This document shows, piece after piece, positions 34,867 to 44,645 of a stretch of 64,000 nucleotides of DNA. Position 1 is the first letter of the stretch. Every line of letters begins with the position of its first letter. The notes beneath the pieces were generated by a model. It saw nothing but the letters and a program-made list of their open reading frames with translations. It searched no databases and was not told the DNA's origin. A program made the translations under genes and the position numbers. The DNA comes from Epinephelus fuscoguttatus (lineage: Eukaryota; Chordata; Actinopteri; Perciformes; Serranidae): assembly GCF_011397635.1 (NCBI RefSeq), contig NC_064761.1, forward strand, positions 36,172,143 through 36,236,142. Reading direction: 5' to 3'.

Positions 34867-35961
34867 GTCTCTAGTTTCCCGGCACATTGAGGGTGGCAAA
34901 CCCCGCGCAGAGCTAGTTTCAAGCAGCGCAACCCGAGGCGCGCTCAGTTTGGTAGTTTGGCACACCGAGGTGCGCTGAGATGGATGTGGCGGCGCAGCAG
35001 GGGGAGGTGTCAACAGATCCAGCTTGGCTTCGCCGAAGGTGCACTAAAAGCTCGCCAGCTGAAACCACTGTTAGTGCAGGCGGAGCGCAGCCAGTGTAAG
35101 CCAAAGTTTGGCTGACCGGCGGACAGTGTGCACACGTCACCAAAACCTCACAGGCAGGTCTCCAGAATATCAGGCACATTAACGATGCAATAAATACCCA
35201 CAAAAACCACTATTCAATGCAACTATCTGCAATCAGCACATAAATGTATCTCTATATCGACTGTCCCGTCACATCTGATGTCAGATCAAAGGATTGGCAC
35301 CGTTTGGCATGTTTGGCACGCGTAATGGAAACCCAACCTGATTTGATTAACACAGCTGCAAACTAATGAGTTCACATCCCTCTCAGCCAACCACAAACAG
35401 CCACAGCATCAGATAGGGAGTATATATTCAGCATCTGTCATCCTAGAAAAGTCAAAAGAAAAGAAACAGAGTGAGACTGCGAGAGAGAAAGAGAGAAACG
35501 CAAACGCAACACATTGATTTACAGTTGTGGTGACCTCCTCCCAGGCTACCTTTGCATCATCAGCCCGTGGAGGTCTGCTCACAGTTCCGTATATTCAAAC
35601 TCTGCGAGCTTGGACCTCCCGGACCAAAACATCAGTTTCCTCCTGGGAGAAGTTTGGCCATCTGATGCTGCTGCTCTCTTCTGCCATGGCGAATTGAGTA
35701 AACTCTCATTACGCCTTTGTGCGGCGCATTTAAGGGCGAGGAGAGGGGCTCATTTGATTGGTGTGATGTGTATAAAACCCACTCCACGCCTTCTCTCCTC
35801 CCTCTTTCCGACTTGCGCAGGTAGGAGGGACGGAGGTGGGATAGAGGAGTAGCTGCGCCAGGCGCACGGTGTGCCAAACTTACAAAATCCACCTGGCCAC
35901 ACCCAGTTGGCGAAGCGCAGGTGCGCTGCACCCCCGCCTCGCCCGGTCTGCGAAACTAGAG
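34867..35961. mobile_element. TIR element with 7-bp duplication, carrying a Myb/SANT-like ORF
   Basis: Ends TCTCTAGTTTCCC and (reverse complement of the right end) CTCTAGTTTCGCAG. CCCCATG flanks both sides (34860-34866 and 35962-35968). The interior is GC-rich with many GGCGCA/TGCGCC words and has a minus-strand Myb/SANT-like frame at 35513-35687. Confidence 0.75.
35513..35687 (-). pseudogene. Myb/SANT-like DNA-binding domain remnant in a transposon
   Basis: Minus-strand ATG at 35687. The frame reads FSQEETDVLVREVQARRV, then one in-frame TGA (35595-35597), then in the same frame IYG...RPPRADDAKVAWEEVTTTV. The pattern F-S-x-x-E-x-x-x-L-V-x-x-V, IYG and AWEEV...VN is the Myb/SANT-like (Myb_DNA-bind_5) domain common in transposon-related proteins. 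One nonsense change is visible; otherwise the domain is complete over about 55 residues. Confidence 0.7.
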
Positions 35962-36089
35962 CCCCATGACTTAAATTCATCAAGGATGATTTCCTGTTTT
36001 TTGGATTCTTCTTTCACCGCTTTAAACAGAAAATGATTCCAGCTTGAAACGAGTATTTTTTAATTCCCACTCACTGCATTTCTAGTCTT

Positions 36090-36290
36090 GTCTGTACCAT
36101 TAAATGTGGATGTTTTATAGCAACCTGTGACTTTCTTTCCAACATAGTTTGTGCTCCAAATGTGGGTGTTTTTTAGCAACCTGTTGCTACATCTCCAATG
36201 GCCACTGTGCCATCAAATGTGGGAGTTAAGGCCAAAACATGATGTTTTCCTAACAATAACCAAGTGGCTTTTGTGCCAGCACATCACATT
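36090..36290 (+). repeat. Short array of the AAATGTGGGTGTTTTT satellite
   Basis: About three units (ACCATTAAATGTGGATGTTT; CTCCAAATGTGGGTGTTTTT; CCATCAAATGTGGGAG), with TTAGCAACCTGTTGCTAC between them. Same family as 38208-39215. Confidence 0.65.
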
Positions 36291-37024
36291 TGAGCTTTAG
36301 ACTGTTGGTCCAACAAGACTAACTTTTGATGTCACTTTTGGCTGTGGGAATTTTTGGGATTTTTTATTTTTTATTTTGACATTTTCTCAATTTAAAAAAA
36401 ACAAAAATCAACTAAATAATCAAAAATGAAATAATCTCTAGTTTAGGTTTCAAACGAGTGTCCTGCAGTCCACAGCACAAACTGAAATACATTTGCATGT
36501 AAATGATTTCCTCCTTTTAAGAGTAGATTAAGCCATCTTTTAAATTTAAATACAACATTTTATTTACCAGGTTAAGGAGTTTGTTTTTACAGAAAGTTAA
36601 AATTCATCACTCCAGGAGTGAGAAGCTTTTGTTGCCCCTTGTTTATTTCATTGTCGGAGGACACCATTAATGTCTACATCTCGCTGTTACGAGCATGGGC
36701 TCTAGCCCATGAGTAGATGCACACTTCCTTCTGCATGGCGATACAATTGGCGGTCCAGTAGAAAGAAAATAGTTCCTACATGAAACTGCTCACAGTGAGG
36801 TCTGTGCATTATCTTGAGTAACCAGATCATGATTTCTGGAAAGAGACATTGCTGTTGAGTTTTTCAAAAGTATTGTCCATTAGACCGGGGAGAAGGCAGA
36901 CATCTCTACGGCTGATATCTCCAACACTCAGCAACTCACACCAAAACAATCTAGATTGATAAATAGCTCAACAGGTAAATGGGAAAATATGTGTTTTTGA
37001 TTTTGGGGTGAACTGTCCCTTTAA

Positions 37025-38207
37025 GAAACAACCCAGATGGCATATTGTGTTTGTGTGTCCTGTTTGTGCACAATTTTACATACAATCGGACCATGTTTCC
37101 ATCTTAATTCTGCATTCTTTTTTTACATTTTCTTACATTATTTGCAGTCTTGGTGCTATTTTTAAATATTGAGCATCATACTTCATCAAACACATTATGG
37201 AGTTTTATATATGTTTATCATATAGACTGGATTTTATTGGTTCAATATCTGAAGTAGATTTAGCTTGTGGGAGAAAATATGGCGGTCAGGGCATTTCCAC
37301 ATGTTTTGGGAATAAAAGCAAAGATCTGCTTGACTCAGTTGTGATGCTGATGTCAAATAGCTGAGTGCTGCCTTGGCAACCTGGCAGATGAAATTAGGCC
37401 TCCATAGTGTTGTTCTTCTGTGCTACTGGGTAACCAGACTGCCACACACACATTCACACACTGACTGCAAGTTGATGCTTTATTCTTGTTGTCAGTCCCT
37501 TTGTGTCGTGCATTTCTGATTCAGGGCAGTCTGTAGAGAAGTAGCTGATCTCAGAATCACTATTTGAATTATGCAGGGTGCACTTTGGTTGCTTATACAT
37601 TTTAATTAAATAGCTTCTCAATTTCATAAACCCGCTGGGACAATATAATGTATTTCTAAACTGTTTATCCTTAAATCCAATAGAGTACAAAGTGCTGTCT
37701 CACTGTTGCTCCCTCTGTCCCCGTGTCAGGATGTCCTTGCAGCTCATGGCTCGTTCCCCCGGCACAGTGACACACAGGCCTGTGTGGCAGCAGCCAGGTC
37801 ACTGACTTGTGTCAACCTGTGTATGACCTCAGTGGCACTGAGGGAATTGTCATATTGCTGCAGTGGGATATTTATAGACGAGCGCTGTAGTCGCACCTGA
37901 TACAACTGACACAATTACACAAACTCCAGTCTCTGTGGTGCATCTGTGCAGCATCAGGGGAGCGAGTCTCCTAATAAAGCCTTTGTCATTAAATTTAATT
38001 ATCTTCTCTTTATGCTGTCCCCCGGTCGGCCGGTTGCTGTGGGTGAGCTATGCGCTGATGTGTAATTGGCTGGTTGGGTTGCACTGTGTTTATGTCTCAG
38101 TGGGTTTTAATTAAGCTGGATCTATTTAAGATGTGACTAGTATAAATAAAAGAGAAAAATCAAAATCACAAATTTAAAGTGATTCTGTAGCCCAGTCACC
38201 AGAGGAA
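37025..38207. other. No gene seen; possibly unique sequence
   Basis: No transposon ends recognised. AT-rich homeobox-like words (AAATTTAATTATCTTC near 37990) could be regulatory, but nothing here proves it. Confidence 0.35.
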
Positions 38208-39215
38208 AATGTTGGCATTGTATGTTACTGGAATCCACAGATATGTTACATTTGTACTGTTTTTGCCACTAAATGTGGGTACTTTTTCAAGACCCGTTGC
38301 TACTTTTGCAGCTGCATTTGTACCACTCATCGCTACTTTTCTAGTGCTGTTCATCCACCAGATGTGGGTGGTTTTAGTGATCTGTCACTGTGTTTGCAGG
38401 GGCTTTTGTATGACCAAATATGGGTGTTCTTTTGTGCCCAGTTACTGCGTTCCCAGTGTGGTTTGTGCCACCAAATGTGGGATGATTTTTTTAGCAACCC
38501 ATTGCTACTTTCCAGTGCTTAGTGCCACCAAATATGGGTGTTCTTTAGTGACCCGTCACTGCCTTTCCAGCACAGTCTGTGCCACCAAATGTGGGTATTT
38601 TTTCAAGCCCCGTTGCTACTTTTACAGCTGCATTTGTACCTGCAGACGTAAGGGTTTTTTAGTAACCCTTTGCTACTTTTCCAGTGTTGTTAATGTCACA
38701 AAATATGGGTGGTATTCAGCGACCAGTTGCTACATTTCTGGTGCATTTGCACCACGAAACATGGTTATATTTAAGTACCCAGTTGCTGCGTTTCCAGCCT
38801 GTTAATGCCACCGATTGTGGGTGTTTTTAGTGACCTGTCACTGTGTTTGAAGGGGCTTTTGTACCACTAAACGTGGGTATTTTTTAGCGACATGTTGCTA
38901 ATTTTCCAGCTGTGTTTATACCGCCAAATGTGAGTAGTTTTTAGCAACCTGTCGCTACTTTTCCAGCACTGTTAGTGTAACTAAATATGGGTGTTCTTAG
39001 TGACCTGACGCTGTGTTTGCAGGGGCTTTTGTGCCACTTAACATGGGTATTTCTTAGCGTTCTGTTCCTACTTTTCCAGCTGCATTTCTACTGCCAAATG
39101 TGGGTAGTTCTTAGCAACTTGTTACTACCTTTCCAGCGCTGTTTGTGTCACCAAAAAGTGACCTGTGGCTACTTTTCCAGCTGCATTTGTGCCACCAAAC
39201 AAGTATATCTGCTAC
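38208..39215 (+). repeat. Minisatellite, about 60-bp unit (CCACCAAATGTGGGTGTTTTTAG)
   Basis: About 16 degenerate units of the pattern GCCACCAAATGTGGGT, TTTTTAGTGACCCGTTGCTA, CTTTTCCAGCTGCATTTGT. A 198-codon open frame (38209-38805) is an effect of the repeat. The leading edge (GCATTGTATGTTACTGGAAT, CACAGATATGTTACATTTGT) matches 9602-9660, which shows that the array belongs to an interspersed element. Confidence 0.85.
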
Positions 39216-39953
39216 ATCATAACAAACAATTGTTCCACATTTGAATATGTATCATAAGTGAGAAGCAAGAAAAAGGTATTTGCATTCCAGAAGTTTTATT
39301 TTCTTTCTGTGCCATGACTTTGTATGGCATATAGGACTGGGTGTTGTTTGAAAAATAGGCACTTGTTAAGATGCTTTTTCTGAGCTTCAGTACTGATACC
39401 AAATGGTTTTTCCCACAGATATTTAAGATACAGAATTACCTTTTAACAAATAGATGTACAAATGAACCAATGAACCGTAACTGTAAGGATGTAACTCCTG
39501 AGGGGAGAGGTAAGGTGTTATTGCTTTACTGACATCACACGTAGTAAGTCTAGATAAGTATGTGTTTTTGTACAGCACAGATTTGTAAATACTCATTCTG
39601 TAAAGCTTTAAAATGATGTCATAATTATTCCCTCTTTCCATCACCCTGCACTGAAACTGGACAGTAAATTATAAACTAGACAAGGAAGAAGGAGGTTGCT
39701 TAGCAACTGGAACACAGCAGGTAATAAAACATCTTTGGTTTCAGCGTTGTACAATAACAGACCTCTGAGTGTCAGTTTAACAGATCAACAGTTACTCTGG
39801 TAATGTTTTTATATGTAATATAACTTTATAACAATTCAGATACATAGGCTAATCAATATTTAGGCACTAATCAACATTTGTATAATAGTGACAAACCCAC
39901 AGACAGTGATCCCTGGACTCTGCAGTTCCCCTCAGCTCAGAGTTATTCAGCTT
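39216..39953. other. No gene seen
   Basis: AT-rich. Nothing recognised. Confidence 0.4.
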
Positions 39954-40557
39954 CAGTGGTGTAAGGTAGTTACAGCGGGCCCCAGTGCACACTAGTATGA
40001 CAGTTCCTAGTGTACGCTATCATGCATGTATTGTCTTGACACCAGTAGAGACTTGACACCCATAACAGCTGGGGACTTCTAAACACTCATATCCGTTTAC
40101 ATTGTACTTGCCATGTGTTTCTGTGTATGTTGTCTTACCTATCAAAGCACTGTTTAGACTGTTGGAATAAATGTCTAAATGGGACCATTTAGTAGTTAGC
40201 ATCAGGTTACTTTAGTCTCTAGGTTTTGGTTAGTTGTAGGAGTTCTGTAGGTTAGAAATGTTAATGTCTTGACAAAGTGTCCATAAACACATTTTAAATA
40301 TAGTTTGCTTCATGTCCGGGCCCCTATTCTCAAGCTTTTGATAGCTTATCAGCGTGTTTCATTTCACATCTCTATTATGTCTTATGAATTGACCATGTAC
40401 TTTTTCTGTTTCTGTTTTTGTGAATAAAATTGTGAATTGAATTGGACATCATCACCATACATATTATCCACTAATAAACACTTTCTCTTCGGGCCCCTCC
40501 ACCCTACGGGCCCCTAGTGCAACCGCACTGTCCGCATTGTCTATATTTACGCCGCTG
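39954..40557. mobile_element. CAGNGGNGTAA-type TIR element
   Basis: Left CAGTGGTGTAAGGTAGTTAC; reverse complement of the right end CAGCGGCGTAAATATAGACA. GGGCCCC words lie just inside both ends. No ORF. A related GGGGCCCC-rich stretch is at 57001-57300. Confidence 0.6.
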
Positions 40558-40996
40558 TTCAGCTCATTGCTTTGGTTCACTCTTGCCGCTCTCATCCACC
40601 CTGTTTCCAGCCACAGTTTTCATATTTGAAAACACTCTGATAAACCCACTGTACACAACCAAAGAGCAGACAGACACGTCTAACAGGTGAACAGTGGAGC
40701 ATTTAGCAGCTATAGAGCCACATTTCCCTCAGTAGTTCTTTAACAGGAGAGTAAATAGACTTACATTCATCAGGTGATCACAAACATGACTTCAAATGAA
40801 TGCTAATGTTGTTCTGTGTTTGCCAGGTGTGTAAATAGGCCCTGTTTGCTAACAGTATTGCTGTGACAAAATTATGTCAGTGCTTTGTTCTTAGTTTGCT
40901 CTGCTGCCTCCAAGTGGCCACAAATGAATAACTGCTGCTTTAATTCATGAGAACATACAGTATGAAGCATTGCCGGTTGGTATATCAAACAACCTC

Positions 40997-42108
40997 TTAA
41001 AGGGATAGTGCACCCAAAAACGAAAATTCAGCCATTATCTACTCGCCCATATGCCGATGGAGGCCCTGGTGAAGTTTTAGAGTCCTCACATCCCTTGCGG
41101 AGATCAGCGGGGGGAGCAGCCAGCACACTTAATGGCAGAGGGCGCCCCAGACTAACGTCCAAGAACACGAAATTGAATCCACAGAGTACCTCCATACTGC
41201 TCATCCGTTGTGATCCAAGTGTGCTGCAGCCGCGACATAAAAAGTTGTTTAGAAAAATGTCATATGAACTGTTTTTAGCCTCACTGTAGCCTGTAGCTCT
41301 GACTGCTTCAGAGTGAAAGCGTGAGCTTTGCTCACCCATGTTTACATCACGTGATGCGTGCACCGCAGGGGAAAACAACGGTAACCACAGAGCTAAAAGA
41401 TTATTTGCACTACGGCCTTTTAGCAAAGGACAGCCCAACATGTCTGAAGACTTTGAAACTGAGGAGGAACAGCATTTCTTTGAGCCGTATTTGTTTGAGC
41501 CCGAGTATACGGACGGAACTCAGGCTACTGGACGAAGCAGCCGCCACAGCTCATGAGCCTAACCCTCAGCCAGCCAGCCGCTGAATACTGAGCCGAGTCG
41601 AGCACTGGAAACCTGATGGTGTAGTTGTTTCAAATGCAAAGCAATGCCAACGGATGAGGAAAGTCTTTGTTGCTCAGACTGGGAATTGGCAATGCGTGCA
41701 CTTGAGAATCTGGACATCAGTACTGACGAGACTGCTGCTCTTCAGAGATCACGATCACTCTGAGCACGCACACGTGAATGCGGAGCACAGAGAAGCAGTC
41801 AGAGCTACAGGCTACAGTGAGACTAAAAACAGAGTTCATATGACGTTTTTTGAAACAACTTTTTATGTCGGGGCTGCAGCACACTTGGATCACTACGGAT
41901 GAACAGTATGGAGATACTTTGTGGATTCAATTTTGTGTTCTTGGACGTTAGTCTGGGGCACCGTATGCCATTAGGTGTGCTGGCCGCTTCCCCCCCGCCA
42001 ATCTCCGCAAGGGATTTGAGGACTCTAAAACTTCACCAGGGCTTCCATCAACATGTGGGTGAGTAGATAATGGCTGAATTTTCATTTTTGGGTGCACTAT
42101 CCCTTTAA
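40997..42108. mobile_element. Foldback transposon carrying a P2X7-ballast-like ORF
   Basis: Arms of about 240 bp or more: left TTAAAGGGATAGTGCACCCA; the right arm ends with its inverse, TGGGTGCACTATCCCTTTAA in part (TTGGGTGCACTATCCCTTT). Further matched words are CAGCCATTATCTACTC / GAGTAGATAATGGCTG and GTGCTGCAGCCGCGACATAA opposite a TTTATGTCGGGGCTGCAGC stretch. The unique core between the arms holds the decayed ORF. Confidence 0.85.
41440..41755 (+). pseudogene. Frameshifted P2X7-ballast-like cysteine-rich protein remnant
   Basis: It starts MSEDFETEEEQHFFEPYLFE and continues EPEYTDG. A shift then moves the frame to ELRLLDEAAATAHEPNP, which stops at TGA. Back in the first frame, after another stop, comes WCSCFKCKAMPTDEESLCC followed by ENLDISTDETAAL. 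The W-C-x-C-x-x-C-x-x-M-P-T-x-x-E-x-x-C-C pattern is that of the zinc-binding C-terminal (ballast) domain of P2X7 and of the many fish proteins with this domain alone. It lacks the P2X channel part. Two frame changes and at least two stops make it a pseudogene. Confidence 0.6.
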
Positions 42109-42109
42109 T

Positions 42110-42984
42110 GCTGCCTGACCAGAGCAGAAACTTCACAGCAACCACAAGGGTCGTGGCTCCTTGTTACCCCTCTGTTGGCCTTGAAGCACTTCTGAAAATT
42201 GTATGCTTTAATTTCTTTCTTTGCCCTTCCTGTCTGTGCTCTCCTGTCAAGTCTGCCCTGGTAACAGAATGTTAGTACATGTACTTGATTGGTCAAGGGT
42301 TGGGTGCATTCATAAATAGCAGATCCGAGCACTAGATCGTACTGTGGCACAAACTGGACTGTTTGTACTGAGCACTGTTGCTATATGCTGTTTGGTTATT
42401 CAGAGCACCACACTCTCAGAGCTGCAGAGTGTAGTGAAAGTGAAACTTAACCGTTCATTAAATTAAAGAATGCTCTATATCTTTGAACAGCTCCTTGTAT
42501 ATTTCACGCTTTGGATCTGCACTCCTCTAACTTTTTATTGTAACTGCTGCACAGTAATTTCCTTCAATATAAATAAGTTCTACCTTATTTTAGTATAGAG
42601 CGTCAGATTGCATTTTAATCAACACCAGTGGTGTGACCAATAAAAATCCAAGTGTAAAAGAGCTTTTGCTCTGAAGTGTCTGACAGGCATGTACAGCTCT
42701 CAGCAGAAGTGAGAGGGAAGTGAGATGGAGATGATGTTTTGACTGTTTCTCTGTAGGGAATAATCCCATACATAAATCTGATATATGACAAAATATGTAA
42801 ACTACATACAGTGTATATGTCTGCCTCCCACATATATGCTTATAGACGTGATGTAAATATAAGTCACCATATATATACTCATATCATGTGCCTCATCAGA
42901 CCGCATCCAGAGGATGTTAAAACTTGATTAAAAAAAGGCTTAACATTCTGAATTAAATTATTCTTTAAAATTGTTTTGTGTTAC
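42110..42984. other. No gene seen
   Basis: AT-rich, with no recognised element. Confidence 0.4.
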
Positions 42985-43335
42985 AGTGTTTTTAAGAAGG
43001 CATTGGTGATCGAGCTTTTGTGGCTGTAGTGCCCACATTTTGGACTACTCTGCCTGCTCCCTTACAGTCTGCTGAATTTGTGGTTTCTTTTAAAGCCAGC
43101 TAAAGACACACCTGTTTAGACAGGTGTTAGTGTAACTTGTGTGCACCACAGTTGGACTTTATTCATATTTTGTGTACTGTTGGGTATTGTGATTTTCTTT
43201 TAACTGTGCAAATAGTTGTGCTCTTTCAACTTCGTTGCTCACATAGTCACTTTGTCTTCTGTGTTTCCTTTCTTGTTGTATAGTGCCCTTGGCCTATGTC
43301 TGCAGAAGTGCTATATAAACAAATTTAATTTACTT
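42985..43335 (+). repeat. 3' end of a non-LTR retrotransposon
   Basis: Contains TTTTAAAGCCAGCTAAAGAC and ACACCTGTTTAGACAGG (peptide remnant K-T-H-L-F-R-type), then the 3' UTR word GCAGAAGTGCTATATAAAC. Decayed; no RT frame. Confidence 0.55.
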
Positions 43336-44423
43336 ACTAAAAGTGGATTTGTCTATTTAAGTGAAATCATAATTGTGTTTTTAACTTACAGCCTTGATGT
43401 CCTGACATGTGGCATTAGTGCCCTCAAAAAAATTGCCCCACTGCAGGCCTAGTGATCTTGCCACTGAAATGATGAAATCCCAGGCCTGTTTCTGACCGAT
43501 CGATTGTGTTCTTCTTTGTGGGGCAAAATGTAGGTCTTTAAATGAGAAGAAAGGTGACTGCTGAAAGCAAGTTAACAGTAGAAAAAACTAAACAGTGATT
43601 TGAAGTGTCTGCTCCCTAGTTCGCACCAGCAAACCCTGCCTCCACCAAAGGACTGGCCATTAACTGGTTTCACTGGAATGCGGTAATGAATGCAAACAGA
43701 GCAGAGGCTGGAGTATCTTCTCCCACAGCAGATTTGGCATGCCAGGGCTCAACGTTTTCCCTAAATGACGAGGGAGCTGGTGTTTGTGGACTGGTATTCA
43801 TTGTGCTCTCACGGTTGCCCTCTGCTGAGAGCACTAATACGTAAACAATTTAATATATTCACACAAATCTAAGGTCAAACACACATCCACCACCTCTTAC
43901 TCCCATGCTCACCACAAAATCTGACTCTCTGGTGTTGAAAACCGTTTGGTGAGCTGTCATGGCTACTTAGTAATTTCAACATTTTCTTTTCTTTCCAGAT
44001 TTATGCTGGTCACAGAGACTGGGACCCCGATACATGCTCCTTGAGATCTTTTACCACACAGCTCAGTTTTTGTCCCCAGCGTCCACAGCCTTTACTGTAA
44101 TTTAGAGAAGGATCAGGTTGCAAACATTGCTTCAGCATTCTATCCATTATTAATCACACCCAGTCCCCATAAGTCTGTCATATCTCCAGCCAGACACTGT
44201 TAACTGCCTGCAAGATGCTGCCCCCTGGTGATAAAAACAGAGTTTACAGAGCTTAGGCTTTCACATTTTTGGCATTGCTGGCAGTTTTTGAATTTTAGTT
44301 AGACAGTGTGCAGGAGTTTGTCTGTCCTGCCCAACTATTTTGAGATTGATGTAGAAGTATTCTTTTGTTCTCTTATTCGAAATCTGATGTGCCAGAAGAA
44401 AATGGCTTTTCATTTCATTTTAA
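43336..44423. other. No gene seen
   Basis: Unremarkable, moderately AT-rich DNA. Confidence 0.4.
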
Positions 44424-44645
44424 GTCAAGTCAGTTTTATTAGTAAAGCCCAATATCACAAATTTACCTCAAGGGACTTTACAATCTGTACAGCATACAAT
44501 ACCCTCTGTCCTGAGACAACTGATTCAAAGAAGGACCCCCCCCCCCCCCCCCCGAAAAAAACCTTTAGCATGGAAGAATGAATGCAACTTAGCAGGGATC
44601 CCTCTTCCTGGGCAAAAAGACAGGAAATAAATGTGTGTACAGCAG
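44424..44645 (+). repeat. Fish repeat related to 13930-14715, with poly(C)
   Basis: Shares CCCAATATCACAAAT, GACTTTACAATCTG-type and GGGATCCCTCTTCC words with the 13930 copy. An 18-bp C run lies at 44536-44553. Confidence 0.6.

Larger units (their letters stand above)
34239..36025. mobile_element. Foldback element (TTAAAGGAGCACTTCACCCC end), interrupted by a second element
   Basis: The left arm starts CTTAAAGGAGCACTTCACCC. Its reverse complement reappears around 34820-34866 and 35962-36020: GATACAGTTTTACTG versus GATATAGTTTTAAATG; CCCCTATGACTTCAATTCAT versus CCCCATG|ACTTAAATTCAT; TTTTTGGATTCTT. The second arm is continuous only after 34867-35961 is taken out. A different terminal-like end (GGGGTGAACTGTCCCTTTAA) lies at 37003-37022. 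Confidence 0.65.

Noticed and set aside
38209-38805. 198-codon open frame as a cysteine-rich membrane protein
   Set aside because: It lies wholly inside a 60-bp tandem repeat and repeats with it.
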